From the NCBI GenBank assembly GCA_030834905.1, contig JAUQWZ010000034.1:310001-374000 (forward strand): 64,000 nt of DNA. The letters run 5' to 3'. A model generated the notes under the pieces. It saw only the letters and a list, made by a program, of their open reading frames with translations. It searched no databases and had not been told where the DNA came from. Both the position numbers and the translations under genes were made by a program. Source of the DNA: Aggregatilineales bacterium (GTDB lineage Bacteria; Chloroflexota; Anaerolineae; Aggregatilineales; Phototrophicaceae). Below, piece by piece: positions 1-10,047 of this stretch (positions within the stretch are counted from its first letter, which is position 1; each line of letters begins with the position of its first letter).

Positions 1-592
1 TGAAATAACCGACGTTTTTCCAGACGGCGACGATCAGAACCGACGCCATGGCGCTTTGCACATTGCCAGTCCACTGCGCGGTTGGCAGCCCGAAAAAACG
101 GAGGCTCTCATTGATCAAGCCGTTACCGGGGTCGAACATAAAGCGCCAGATCACACCGGCAACCACCATCGACATCGCAACGGGCATGAAGTAAATCGTG
201 CGGAAAAAGAAGTTGGCGCGCCCTTTGCGCGTCAGCAGTACCGCCATTCCCAGGCTCAGGGTATAAACCACAGGAACGAAACCAAGTGTATAGATGATCG
301 TGCGTCCGAGCGATGCGCCAAATTTCGGGTCTCTCAGGATGATTTCGTAGTTGCGAAAGCCAATAAACTCTGGCGTACCCGTCAGCCGCCAATCGGTAAA
401 ACTGATGACCAGCGCCAGCAGCATGGGACCGATGATGAACAGCAGCAGCCCCAGCACGTCTGGCAGCAGGAATAAGTAGGCGGTGATTACCTGTTCCAGC
501 CGGTCACGATTGATGTTCTGAAGACGCTGTCCCAATGATCGATTGGCGCGTGACTGGAGAGATGGAGCAGCCGTTGGCTCAGACGCGGACAT
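1..592 (-). CDS. Sugar ABC transporter permease, MalF/UgpA type (3' end outside window)
   Basis: Inner-membrane subunit of a carbohydrate ABC importer. Translating the minus strand from the ATG at 592 gives about 197 codons with no stop before the window edge. After a hydrophilic N-terminus of about 35 residues come hydrophobic segments (LFLLPDVLGLLLF-like at about 40-60, then FVPVVYTLSLGMAVLL) and the family phrases FTDWRL, FIGFRNY, TIYFMPVAMSMVVAG, WRFMFDPGNGLIN and WKNVGYF. These match the first half of MalF/UgpA-type permeases. The EAA loop for the ATPase would lie beyond the edge. It follows the binding-protein gene on the same strand, with a hairpin in the 78-base gap, so the two probably share the LacI-controlled transcript. 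The substrate cannot be told from this half. Confidence 0.88.
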   Translation of the reverse strand, partial: MSASEPTAAPSLQSRANRSLGQRLQNINRDRLEQVITAYLFLLPDVLGLLLFIIGPMLLALVISFTDWRLTGTPEFIGFRNYEIILRDPKFGASLGRTIIYTLGFVPVVYTLSLGMAVLLTRKGRANFFFRTIYFMPVAMSMVVAGVIWRFMFDPGNGLINESLRFFGLPTAQWTGNVQSAMASVLIVAVWKNVGYF

Positions 593-622
593 AGCTCATT
601 CCTGTTAAGGCTGATGGATTGA

Positions 623-660
623 GCAGGGCTGCCCCGCGTTGTTGCTGCTGGCAGCCCTGC
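623..660 (-). terminator. Intercistronic hairpin between binding-protein and permease genes
   Basis: Perfect 11-bp inverted repeat (GCAGGGCTGCC / GGCAGCCCTGC) with a 16-base loop, 11 bases after the binding-protein stop. No T-run follows. Such hairpins in sugar ABC operons typically protect or attenuate the message so that the binding protein is made in excess over the permease; that role here is inference. Confidence 0.55.
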
Positions 661-670
661 GCGAGAATTG

Positions 671-1927
671 TTAGCGGGTCAGGAGATAGGAGTCTATCTT
701 GTCCGCCCAGGCGGCAGCGGCATCTGCGCCACTCACGCCGTTAAACATCACGTCCTGAACTGCTTCCCATACTGACTGACCAATTTCTGGCGGGTAGGAA
801 GGTTCGGGGCGTGCCGACGGGAAGATGTCGTTTGCGAATACGTCATGCGGGAACTGCGAGTAGAACTCAGGGTTGTCCACGATAACCGAGCCGCGCGGTG
901 ACATTTTCGTGTTATAGACCATTCCCCATTCGCCAGCGCGGGTGTTGTCTTCCGCGCCGAACATTTCAATGGCAAACCGGGCAGCTTCTTCGGGGTGCTC
1001 GGTGCCGGAATAAACCATAACCGTCCAACCGCCGTAGACCGTCTGAAGGGCGTCGCCTTCGTCAGGCGCGGGGATCGAGGCGACACCAAGTTTATCGAGG
1101 AATTCGGGGTAATTTGCCTCAATCCAGCCATACACCCAGTAACCAGAGACGAACATCGCGCCCTGTTCGGTCGGGAAGCGCTCGTCGGTCGGGTCGTTGC
1201 CAGTGCTGGTCGGCGCAGCGTAGCCTTCGCGCACCAGTGTGCCCCACAGGTCAAGGGCGCGGGCAGTTTCAGGCGTATTGACTGCCGCTGCCGAGAAGTC
1301 ATCGTTCATCACGTCTGCGCCCGCCATCCACAGGAAGGGATAGAAGACGAAGTTCTGATAGTAGTCCGGGTTGGTGGGCAGCAGGATGCCATAGCGATCT
1401 TCAGTCGTCAGCGCTTCAGACGCCGCCAGCAGTTCATCCCAGGTGGTCGGGACTTCCAAGCCAGCGTCAGCCAGCATTTCCTTGTTGTACCACAGGACAA
1501 CCGGCTCCATCTCAAAGGGCAGCGAATAGACGTTGTCATTCAGCGTGACCGCGTCCCATGAAGCGGGGAGCACGTCTTCGCGCAGGTATTCGGGGATATA
1601 GTCCTGCAGCGGCAGCGCCAGACCACTTTCGGCATAACGTCGCCAGTCGCCAGGGCTGATGAAGAAGACATCAGGGGCTTCACCCGTGGCAATACCCGTC
1701 GTGAGGATTTCACCGGTGTACTGCGCCCAGGGGAATTCCTGCCGCACGACCTGGAGATCGTTCGCCGCATTCCATTCCTCTACATACTCGACGAAGAACG
1801 GATCGACCGGATCAGCATATTCGAAAGTCCAGAACTTCAGAGCATCATCCTGCGCGACTGCTGGAACAATCGAGATGACGGCAAGTAAAACAACAACCAT
1901 GCTAAAGAGCATTCCAAAACGTTTCAT
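671..1927 (-). CDS. Extracellular sugar-binding lipoprotein/protein of an ABC transporter (SBP family 1)
   Basis: Captures a sugar outside the membrane and delivers it to the adjacent permease. The 418-residue product starts at the ATG at 1927, behind AAGGGA. A longer in-frame reading (to 1993) lacks a ribosome site and would bury the signal peptide. The N-terminus is a classic export signal (MKRFGMLFSM, hydrophobic core, AVA-QDD cleavage at about 25). The mature protein has SBP_bac_1 features: FWTFEY near its start, GEAPDVFFISPGDW at about 95, LPFEMEPVVLWYNKEML and WDELLAASEAL, and FVSGYWVYGW in the C-lobe. There is no lipobox Cys. Length is normal for the family. It is expressed from the promoter at 2053-2081 and probably repressed by the divergent LacI protein. 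Confidence 0.93.
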   Translation of the reverse strand: MKRFGMLFSMVVVLLAVISIVPAVAQDDALKFWTFEYADPVDPFFVEYVEEWNAANDLQVVRQEFPWAQYTGEILTTGIATGEAPDVFFISPGDWRRYAESGLALPLQDYIPEYLREDVLPASWDAVTLNDNVYSLPFEMEPVVLWYNKEMLADAGLEVPTTWDELLAASEALTTEDRYGILLPTNPDYYQNFVFYPFLWMAGADVMNDDFSAAAVNTPETARALDLWGTLVREGYAAPTSTGNDPTDERFPTEQGAMFVSGYWVYGWIEANYPEFLDKLGVASIPAPDEGDALQTVYGGWTVMVYSGTEHPEEAARFAIEMFGAEDNTRAGEWGMVYNTKMSPRGSVIVDNPEFYSQFPHDVFANDIFPSARPEPSYPPEIGQSVWEAVQDVMFNGVSGADAAAAWADKIDSYLLTR

Positions 1928-2025
1928 TTCCCTTACTCCTAGGCAATTAAGCAATCGAACGTCCTTCTGCCTGTGGTCTAGCCAGCGATTCACCTCCTGT
2001 TCCGTGTCGTTTCATCTGGACGATG

Positions 2026-2039
2026 TGAAATCGATTTCA
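2026..2039. promoter_or_regulatory. LacI-family operator O1
   Basis: Perfect 14-bp palindrome TGAAATCGATTTCA with the central CG typical of LacI/CcpA-type operators. It begins about 13 bases downstream of the -10 of the transporter promoter, so a bound repressor would block initiation or early elongation. A near copy lies 154 bases away next to lacI. Confidence 0.8.
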
Positions 2040-2052
2040 GTACTTTATGCAT

Positions 2053-2081
2053 ATAGTAGTCAGAAACGACGCTGTCGTCAA
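2053..2081 (-). promoter_or_regulatory. Sigma70-type promoter of the sugar ABC operon
   Basis: On the minus strand, TTGACG (2081-2076), a 17-base spacer and TACTAT (2058-2053). Initiation is expected near 2046, leaving a leader of about 120 bases that contains operator O1 close to its start. Confidence 0.65.
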
Positions 2082-2179
2082 GAAAGAGGTATCGTTAAAA
2101 GTGCCCAAATTCGTCAGAATAAAGCGCAGTTGAAGCATGATCTGTAGTAGGATTAAGATAAATTGACTATCACAGAATA

Positions 2180-2193
2180 TGAAATCGATTGCA
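2180..2193. promoter_or_regulatory. LacI-family operator O2
   Basis: TGAAATCGATTGCA, 13 of 14 positions identical to O1. It lies 80 bases before the lacI start, suggesting autoregulation and perhaps DNA looping between O1 and O2. Confidence 0.72.
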
Positions 2194-2209
2194 GGAACTA
2201 ACCATTGAC

Positions 2210-2240
2210 TTGACGAAACCGCCCTACCGTACAGGATAAT
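2210..2240 (+). promoter_or_regulatory. Possible lacI promoter
   Basis: TTGACG (2210-2215) and GATAAT (2235-2240) with a long 19-base spacer. This is the best sigma70-like match upstream of the regulator. The spacing is suboptimal, so the assignment is tentative. Confidence 0.3.
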
Positions 2241-2273
2241 TCAGGTTTCGCCGCTGATGAGAAGGACGCCGAT

Positions 2274-3302
2274 ATGGCAAACGTGACCATCAAGGAAGTT
2301 GCTGAGTACGCTGGTGTTTCGCAGGCGACCGTCTCGCGCGTGCTCAACCACCACGCCTATATTTCGGATGACGTGCGCCAACGGGTTCAGCAGGCGATGG
2401 ATGCGCTTGGGTATCAGCCAAATCGCTCGGCACGCCGGCTGCGCGCGCACTCCAGCGACATTATGGGCTTGATCATCCCCGACATCCAGAATCATCTTTT
2501 TCAGACACTGGTGCGGGGTGTCGAAGATGCTGCCTATGCCAGACAGTTGAACGTCGTGCTGTGCAACACGGATGACAATCCCGACAAACAGACCGCCTAT
2601 CTGCGGGTGATGCAGGCAGAACGCGCCGCAGGCGTGGTCGTCATCCCTACCCGGTCGAATGACGGACCCGTCTTAGCCCCTGTCCGCGAAGCTGGTATCC
2701 CCATCGTTCTGGTTGATCGCGAGGTCGTCAACTTTGAAGCCGATATCGTTAAGGCGGATAACGTTCGTGGTGCCTGCGAAGCCACAACCCACCTGATCCG
2801 GCTCGGCTACCAGCGAATCGCTATCATTGCCGGTACGCAGTCGCTAACGCCTGGACGCGAACGGCTGCGCGGCTGTTATGAGGCATTCGACGAAATGGGC
2901 ATTCGCGTCGATTCGGCGCTGGTCAAGGTTGGGAATTTCCGGCTCGAAAGCGGCTATGAGTTAACGCGCGAGTGTATGAGTATGGCGGAGCCGCCGGACG
3001 CGATCTTTGTCGCCAACAACCTGATGAGCCTCGGCGCTTTGCGGGCGCTCCATGAACTGGGTATACGCATTCCTGAGCAGGTCGCGCTGGTGGGCTTCGA
3101 TGATATGCCCTGGGCGGGCGATCTCAACCCGCCGCTTACGACGGTGTCCCAGCCCGGATATGAACTGGGTCAGCAGGCGGTTCGGCTGCTGCTACAGCGT
3201 GCCGAAAGCCCGGATTTGCCCTATAACAAGGTGATTTTACAGCCGCGATTGGTGGTGCGGCGGTCATGCGGAGCATATCTGAGCGTAAATCATCGCGACT
3301 GA
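2274..3302 (+). CDS. LacI-family transcriptional regulator
   Basis: DNA-binding repressor that senses a sugar or sugar derivative. The 342-residue product has the LacI helix-turn-helix at residues about 4-24 (TIKEVAEYAGVSQATVSRVLN) and a hinge region ending in YQPNRSARRLR. The periplasmic-binding-protein-like effector domain begins at IMGLIIPDIQNHLF and closes with VALVGFDDMPWAGDLNPPLTTVSQP. Length is usual for the family. The start ATG follows GAGAAGGA. It is divergent from the sugar ABC genes, and two palindromic operators of the correct type lie in the shared intergenic region. Local repression of the transporter, relieved by its substrate, is the natural inference. Confidence 0.95.
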   Translation: MANVTIKEVAEYAGVSQATVSRVLNHHAYISDDVRQRVQQAMDALGYQPNRSARRLRAHSSDIMGLIIPDIQNHLFQTLVRGVEDAAYARQLNVVLCNTDDNPDKQTAYLRVMQAERAAGVVVIPTRSNDGPVLAPVREAGIPIVLVDREVVNFEADIVKADNVRGACEATTHLIRLGYQRIAIIAGTQSLTPGRERLRGCYEAFDEMGIRVDSALVKVGNFRLESGYELTRECMSMAEPPDAIFVANNLMSLGALRALHELGIRIPEQVALVGFDDMPWAGDLNPPLTTVSQPGYELGQQAVRLLLQRAESPDLPYNKVILQPRLVVRRSCGAYLSVNHRD

Positions 3303-3436
3303 GAAGCGAGCTTTGCCCCATTGACGGTGGCAGCCAGGCATTTGCCGTCCGTATCTGCCGAGGGAAATTTGGAGCACTCCGCAAGAATCGAAACAGGTGA
3401 CGCTGCCGCCACCTGTCCGAATAAAGTCCTGGAATG

Positions 3437-3508
3437 TGACCCCGGAAGGATTCGAACCTTCGACACTCCGCTTAAAAGGCGGGTGCTCTGCCACTGAGCT
3501 ACGGGGCC
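3437..3508 (-). tRNA. tRNA-Lys (TTT)
   Basis: The minus strand folds as a full cloverleaf of 72 bases: acceptor GGCCCCG/CGGGGTC, D-arm GCTC..GAGC, anticodon loop CTTTTAA (anticodon TTT), variable loop GTGTC, T-arm GAAGG-TTCGAAT-CCTTC, discriminator A. The anticodon stem has one outer C-A mismatch and the acceptor one G-T pair. The 3' CCA is not encoded. Confidence 0.95.
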
Positions 3509-3603
3509 CTCTTCTCGCTTGGGTTGCTAGAGAATTATAAGGCTTCGCCTGCTGTTTTCAAGTCGCAACTTCGGTATACGGCACAAAAGCTGCGCCGCGG
3601 TAG

Positions 3604-3624
3604 GGACACGACACTGTCGTGTCC
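3604..3624. repeat. Dispersed palindrome, family B, copy 1
   Basis: Arms GGACACGACA and TGTCGTGTCC around one base (C), preceded by GTAG. The same arms recur at 32141 and 43967. A second, GC-rich inverted repeat (CCCGCC-GTTCGGGCG region) follows at once. No gene is seen between the tRNA and 3754. Confidence 0.8.
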
Positions 3625-3753
3625 GGTGTTTGCCGCCCGCCGTTCGGGCGTGTTCAGCCACAGCACCGTTTATGGACGCGATCATCATGCTTTTGTGATT
3701 CGAATACATGCTATACTTTTGACAACATCGCGCTTATTATCGAGCCTGGACTC

Positions 3754-4995
3754 ATGACCGATCTATTTGCCTTCGTCATCCTGCCATCTCGCCCTGAATT
3801 TCTCGACTTCTACGCCGATGTACTCCAGCCTGTGCTGGAATCGGCGGGCTACGAAGTGCAGCACGGCGAAAACGTCTTCGACCAGCAGAACGCCCTCAAA
3901 GAAGTGGTGCTGAATATCCACCGCGCCAATATCATCGTCGCCGACCTGACCATCCCCAGCGCTAATGTCCTTTATGAACTGGGCATTGCTCAGGGCTTGC
4001 TCAAGCCGACCATTCTGGTGACGCAGCGCGTCGAGCGCGTGCCGTTCGATCTGCGCTCTTACCGCCTGCTCCAGTACAGCCTGCATTACAAGCGCATTGA
4101 GGAATTTAAGGACAAGCTGCGCGAACTGGCGGAGCAGCACAAGACCCGCCTGCTTGACTATGGCAACCCGGTGATGGACTTCATTCCCGATCTGATCAGC
4201 CGCGAAGAAGCCGAGAAGCTGCTGCATGAGGACGCCGCCCCCGCTTATAACGGCGACGTGCCAGCGCCGGAAGCGTTTGACTTTGACGCCGACCCATTCG
4301 AGTCTGAAACCATGCAGGAAGCTGATCAGCTGTTCAGCACCGCCGAAGCGACGCAGGAAATTCGCCGCGAGCCGCCGTCTGAGGAAATACAGGATCGCCC
4401 TCGAATCCTCGATTTTGCGCTGGCAGCCGTTCAGGCGATGGAGAAGATCAACACCAGCGTCGGGCGCATCACCGAAAAGACGACCGCCTTCTCGCAGGGG
4501 TTAAACGGACACAATACCAATATCAAAGCCATCCGCGCCCGCGGCGTCACCGGCGATCCAAAGGAACTGCGTGAAGCGCTGAACACCACCGCCGACGCCA
4601 TGGAAGAGTACACCACCACGGCGGAGACAGAAACGCCAACGCTGAAGCTCTCCTGGGAACAGCTTCTCAAGAGCACCACCGACCTGATCGCGGCGGTCAG
4701 CATCGAAAGCAGCGAAGACCGCGAGGCGGCAAACCTGTTCGCCGCGCAGATGCAGGCGCTGCAAATCACTGTCAACACCTGCGTCGCTGAGCTGACGCGC
4801 CTGAAGGAAACGATTGCCCGGACGCCGAACATCAGCAAAACCCTCAACCGCGCCATCATCCGGGCGGAGCAGGCGGCGAACCTGGCGACGATGGAGCTTA
4901 TCACCGGACAGTCCTACGTCCAGCGCACGCTCAACTTACTGGAAGAACGGCTCAACACCCACGTCAGCTCTGTACCGCCAGCGTCCAACCAGTAA
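3754..4995 (+). CDS. TIR/nucleoside-deoxyribosyltransferase-like domain protein with helical C-terminus
   Basis: Function unknown. The 413-residue product opens with an alpha/beta domain of about 140 residues resembling the TIR-like / nucleoside 2-deoxyribosyltransferase-like fold. It starts FAFVILPSR, continues ANIIVADLTIPSANVLYELGIAQGL (about 58-82) and ends VPFDLRSYRLLQY. D64, N71 and E75 sit where such domains place nucleotide-binding or catalytic residues, E75 being the Glu of NVLYELG. Residues about 150-250 are acidic and Pro/Ala-rich. Residues about 250-413 are predicted long alpha-helices with many Thr, Glu and Lys. The start at 3754 is chosen because the fold begins there; a longer reading from 3619 adds Cys-rich non-homologous sequence. 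TATACT at 3712 may be its -10. It is monocistronic, ended by the terminator at 5016. NAD cleavage or nucleotide sensing is only a possibility. Confidence 0.7.
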   Translation: MTDLFAFVILPSRPEFLDFYADVLQPVLESAGYEVQHGENVFDQQNALKEVVLNIHRANIIVADLTIPSANVLYELGIAQGLLKPTILVTQRVERVPFDLRSYRLLQYSLHYKRIEEFKDKLRELAEQHKTRLLDYGNPVMDFIPDLISREEAEKLLHEDAAPAYNGDVPAPEAFDFDADPFESETMQEADQLFSTAEATQEIRREPPSEEIQDRPRILDFALAAVQAMEKINTSVGRITEKTTAFSQGLNGHNTNIKAIRARGVTGDPKELREALNTTADAMEEYTTTAETETPTLKLSWEQLLKSTTDLIAAVSIESSEDREAANLFAAQMQALQITVNTCVAELTRLKETIARTPNISKTLNRAIIRAEQAANLATMELITGQSYVQRTLNLLEERLNTHVSSVPPASNQ

Positions 4996-5015
4996 CCAAC
5001 CCCGGTACCCATCCG

Positions 5016-5046
5016 CGAGGCGACCTGAAAAGTCGCCTCGTTTGTC
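5016..5046 (+). terminator. Rho-independent terminator
   Basis: Hairpin with 9-bp arms CGAGGCGAC (5016-5024) and GTCGCCTCG (5032-5040) followed by TTTGTCTC, 20 bases after the stop of the preceding gene. Confidence 0.75.
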
Positions 5047-5131
5047 TCTGCCCCGTGTTTGCATCAGCAGCCACTTTGCGGTTCAATAGCCCCGTAATTA
5101 GCAGGCTCTTGTCACTGAAGGATAGGTTTTC

Positions 5132-6637
<1,506 letters not shown>

Positions 6638-6661
6638 CTTTCTAACATTACCCGGTCCCTC

Positions 6662-6706
6662 CCCTTGCGGGACGACGCAGGGACATCGTCGTGTCATGTC
6701 CGCCTG
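6662..6706. repeat. Degenerate copy of palindrome family B
   Basis: Contains GGACGACG, CATCGTCGTGTC and ATGTCC in the same order as the family-B palindromes but with insertions and mismatches. Probably a decayed copy, in the gap after glpK. Confidence 0.4.
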
Positions 6707-6796
6707 GTTTACTGGCGGCTGATAGTTCGCTGTCAGCCGGATGCCGCTGTACACTTGTGCCTGTTCGTTGACAGTCAATAGTGATCGTCAAAAATC

Positions 6797-7708
6797 ATGC
6801 AGACACTGGTCGCCGGACTGATCAATCTTGAAACGACGCTTCGGATAGACGAATTCCCGGTCAGCTACAGCCCTGCCCGCTACCCGTTCTTTGGCGTTCG
6901 CAGCGCCGTCAGCGGCGTGGGCTATAACATCGCCAAAGCGCTGACCATTCTGGGTGATGAGGTCACATTTCTGTCGCTCATCGGCAGTGACCCGGTCGGC
7001 GCGCTGGTATACGAGGCGCTGGAGAGGGATGGCATCGATCCCGAAAACGTGCTGCAAACGATTGACGAGACGGCGCAGTCAGTCATCCTCTATGACCGCG
7101 CTGGCAGCCGCGCCATCAACGTCGATCTCAAGAATATACAGGAAACCGGCTATCCCGCCGACCGGTTTGAAGCCGCCCTGACTCAGTGTGATATCGCCGT
7201 CCTCTGCAACATCAACTTCACCCGCCCAATGCTGGCGCGCGCGAAGGCGGCGGGTAAGCGCGTCGCCACCGACGTTCACGCTGTTTCCAGCATTGACGAC
7301 GACTACAACTGCGACTACATGCGCCACGCCGACATTCTATTTTTGAGCCACGAACATTTGCCCACCGCGCCGGAAGAATTCACCCAGGCGCTGCAAAGCT
7401 GCTATGGGAACAGCATCATCGTCGTCGGCATGGGCGCTGACGGCGCGCTGCTGGCGGTCAAAGGCGACAACTTCATGGAACGGATCACGCCGGTGCAGAC
7501 GCGCCCGGTGGTCAACACCATTGGCGCGGGCGACGCTCTGTTCTCCGCCTTCCTGCACGAGTACAGCCGCGCCAGGGACCCTTACAGCGCCATCAAAAAG
7601 GCGGCGGTATTCGCCTCGTACAAGATCGGCGCTAACGGCGCGGCGGAAGGCTTCCTCACCGAACCCGAACTTGACGATCTCTATACGCTGATCTCAGGAG
7701 AAGCGTAA
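6797..7708 (+). CDS. PfkB-family carbohydrate kinase
   Basis: ATP-dependent sugar or nucleoside kinase of the ribokinase/PfkB family. The 303-residue product has the N-terminal beta sheet (TLVAGLINLETTL), an SGVGYNIAKALTILG motif equivalent to the GG-containing PfkB signature 1, FLSLIGSDPVG, and the C-terminal signature NTIGAGDALFSAFLHEY with the catalytic Asp at about residue 245. In signature 1 the second Gly of the usual GG pair is replaced (SGVG). The start has no obvious ribosome site. The substrate cannot be deduced; neighbouring glpK does not constrain it. Confidence 0.88.
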   Translation: MQTLVAGLINLETTLRIDEFPVSYSPARYPFFGVRSAVSGVGYNIAKALTILGDEVTFLSLIGSDPVGALVYEALERDGIDPENVLQTIDETAQSVILYDRAGSRAINVDLKNIQETGYPADRFEAALTQCDIAVLCNINFTRPMLARAKAAGKRVATDVHAVSSIDDDYNCDYMRHADILFLSHEHLPTAPEEFTQALQSCYGNSIIVVGMGADGALLAVKGDNFMERITPVQTRPVVNTIGAGDALFSAFLHEYSRARDPYSAIKKAAVFASYKIGANGAAEGFLTEPELDDLYTLISGEA

Positions 7709-7851
7709 AGGTGATCCGGCGGGTTTGCCCCGCTTACGTTTTCGCTGCCTTCTCCGCGCGCTCTGCGGTATATTAATCGCCCTGGCAGTTTCAAAACTGT
7801 TATCTTTGTGGTTCAATTGTTCGTCTTCACGTCGTCTTTCCGGTAGATGCC

Positions 7852-8736
7852 ATGCAGGTTGTCGAGTATCACCCTGAACTAGTGCCCAGCCTGACCCGTC
7901 TCATCAACGAGCAGACGGCGTCGATTCCGCCTCACTGCGCTTTCACCGAAGCGCAGGTCGCGCTCGCCGTCGAACAAGCGCCCACGCTGTGGGGAATGCA
8001 CTTTGCCGACGAGCACGAGCTGTATGACGCCCGGACGCTATGCGTGCTTCAGCGCGGCGAGCTGGCGGCAGCGGCGCAGTGGGTGATACCGCGCCAGCGC
8101 CGCGACTCCTGCTCGCTGGCGTGGATCGTCGCCCAGCCTAACCAGCGCGGTGCCCTGCCCACGCTGCTGCATCTGATCGAGAAGCAGATTTCGGGCGGCG
8201 GCTTCACCGTCATCGAACTAGGGCGTTTCTCGTTTGGGCTGGGTTGGTTCGGACTGCCAGCAGGCTGGACGCACATCATTGAAGCCATGCGCAAGGCGGA
8301 CTTTGAGCATACCGAAACCTGGACGATGATGGTTGGCAGCACCGCCTTCCAGAAAGAATCGCCGCTGCCCAACCGCGTAACGCTGGCGTGGGACATGAAC
8401 AAGCCCGCCCTCGAATGGAAGCTGACCGCCTATCAGGACGATACGGCGATTGGCGAATGTCAGGTCTGGGGCGCGCCCGATCATTTTGAAGGCTGCGCCG
8501 CCTTCTCGCAGTGGGCGTCAATCGAATGGATTGAAGTCGAAGGTGAATATCAGCGGCGCGGCATCGCGGCGCGGCTGGTGTCCGAACAGATGCGCTTCCA
8601 CGCGCGGCGCGGCGTTCAGCACTTCATGGCGTGGACGCGACAAAATAACGAAGCGGCGCGGCGGCTTAACCAATCCATGGGGTTTGAAACAACATCCGAT
8701 CTGGTCGTCCTGCGCAAGCAGCTGCGCCCGACCTGA
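7852..8736 (+). CDS. Two-part GNAT acetyltransferase
   Basis: The 294-residue protein looks like a tandem GNAT. The N-terminal half (about 1-165) keeps the fold shape, including AWIVAQPNQRGALPTLLHLIEKQ, but lacks a clear acetyl-CoA loop. The C-terminal half has a good motif A: IEWIEVEGEYQRRGIAARLVSEQMRFHARRG at about 220-250, with R-R-G-I-A as the pyrophosphate loop. It then has NNEAARRLNQSMGFE as motif B. Transfer of an acetyl group from acetyl-CoA to an amine is expected; the acceptor is unknown. It is followed 46 bases later by the M20 hydrolase gene on the same strand. Confidence 0.8.
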   Translation: MQVVEYHPELVPSLTRLINEQTASIPPHCAFTEAQVALAVEQAPTLWGMHFADEHELYDARTLCVLQRGELAAAAQWVIPRQRRDSCSLAWIVAQPNQRGALPTLLHLIEKQISGGGFTVIELGRFSFGLGWFGLPAGWTHIIEAMRKADFEHTETWTMMVGSTAFQKESPLPNRVTLAWDMNKPALEWKLTAYQDDTAIGECQVWGAPDHFEGCAAFSQWASIEWIEVEGEYQRRGIAARLVSEQMRFHARRGVQHFMAWTRQNNEAARRLNQSMGFETTSDLVVLRKQLRPT

Positions 8737-8782
8737 TCATGGATGACCACCTTTCGCAGCCTGTTTAACGAGAGAAACGCTG

Positions 8783-9940
8783 ATGATTCGCATCGACACT
8801 AACCAGATAACCGATTATCTCCGGGATATGGTGCAGATTGATTCGGTCAATCCGGGGCTGGTGGCGCGTGGCGCGGGCGAAAGCCAGATGGCGCGGTGGC
8901 TCGCCGCCATCTGTGAAGCGCTCGGCTTTGAAGTGCGCTTGCAGGAAACCGCCCCCAACCGCCCCAACGTTATCGCCCGCTGGCGCGGGTCTGGCGGTGG
9001 CAAAAGCCTGCTGCTCACCGGACACACCGATACCGTCGGCATCGAAAACATGTCGGGCGATCCGTTCAGCGCCCGGATTGAAAATGGTCGCCTGTACGGG
9101 CGCGGCTCGTATGACATGAAAGGCGGTCTGGCGGCGATTCTCGGCGCGGTGAGCGCGCTGCGTGCCAGCGGCTGGACGCCTGCGGGCGACATCATCCTCG
9201 GCTTCGTCACCGACGAGGAATATGTCAGCATTGGCACCGATGCGCTGGTGCAGGACGTTCGCGCCGACGCCGCTATCCTCACCGAGCCGACCGAGTGCCA
9301 GTTGTGCATCGCCCACAAGGGCTTCGCCTGGCTGACGCTGACGACTCGCGGACGGGCGGCACACGGCAGCCTGTACAGCGAAGGCATCGACGCCATAACC
9401 CATATGGGACGGCTGCTCGCCGCCCTCGAAAGGCTGGAATCCGACGTTCTGCCGGAGAGGCTGCATCCGCTGCTCGGTCGCCCGTCGGTTCACGCCAGCC
9501 TCATCAGCGGCGGGCTGGGCTTAAGCACCTATCCCGACTCGTGCAGCCTTCAGGTCGAACACCGCCTGCTGCCCGACGAAACTGGCGATACCGCCCTCGG
9601 ACTGTGGCAGGATGCGCTCGCCAGGCTGCAACAGACCGATCCGGACATTCAGGCAGACGTCAGCCTTGATGTTTATCGTCCCGGCTACGAGATTGACCCG
9701 AATGCGCCCATCGTCCAAACCCTGTTCAGCGCTGCTGCCGCCGTTACCGGCAGCCCGCCTAACTACTATGGTATGTGGGCGTGGCTCGATTCGGCGGTGC
9801 TGGGACGCGCGGGCATCCCCACCGTCATCTACGGACCGGGCGGAACCGGCGCGCACGCCGCCGTCGAATATGTCAACCTGAAGGACGTGTTCACCTGCGC
9901 TGCCGCCATCGCCCAGGCAGCCCAGGACTGGTGTTCGTAA
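8783..9940 (+). CDS. M20 family metallopeptidase (ArgE/DapE/ACY1-like)
   Basis: Zinc-dependent hydrolase of acylated amino acids or small peptides. The 385-residue protein has the M20 zinc signatures: LLTGHTDTVG (first His, about residue 80), YGRGSYDMKGGLAA (bridging Asp), FVTDEEYVS (general-base Glu and ligand Glu) and LTEPTECQL. The dimerisation lid contains RGRAAHGS, and YGPGGTGAHAAVEYV supplies the last His. SD is GAGAG before the ATG at 8783. The exact substrate (acetylornithine, succinyl-diaminopimelate or other) is not evident. It sits close behind the GNAT gene, which could act on related N-acyl compounds. Confidence 0.9.
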   Translation: MIRIDTNQITDYLRDMVQIDSVNPGLVARGAGESQMARWLAAICEALGFEVRLQETAPNRPNVIARWRGSGGGKSLLLTGHTDTVGIENMSGDPFSARIENGRLYGRGSYDMKGGLAAILGAVSALRASGWTPAGDIILGFVTDEEYVSIGTDALVQDVRADAAILTEPTECQLCIAHKGFAWLTLTTRGRAAHGSLYSEGIDAITHMGRLLAALERLESDVLPERLHPLLGRPSVHASLISGGLGLSTYPDSCSLQVEHRLLPDETGDTALGLWQDALARLQQTDPDIQADVSLDVYRPGYEIDPNAPIVQTLFSAAAAVTGSPPNYYGMWAWLDSAVLGRAGIPTVIYGPGGTGAHAAVEYVNLKDVFTCAAAIAQAAQDWCS

Positions 9941-10047
9941 CACGCCCTCACCCTGAGCAATCTACGATTGCCGCCCTGGCGAGGGACTTATAGACAAAGA
10001 CTCTGGTTGTACCCTTCGCCAAGCCTACACAGTATGCAGCATCCGAA

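Noticed and set aside
123..392. 89-residue minus-strand frame
   Set aside because: Overlaps the ABC permease in another frame; the permease frame has the family motifs.
3754..5131. Two-gene defence system with glpK
   Set aside because: A terminator separates the TIR-like gene from glpK, which is an ordinary metabolic gene.
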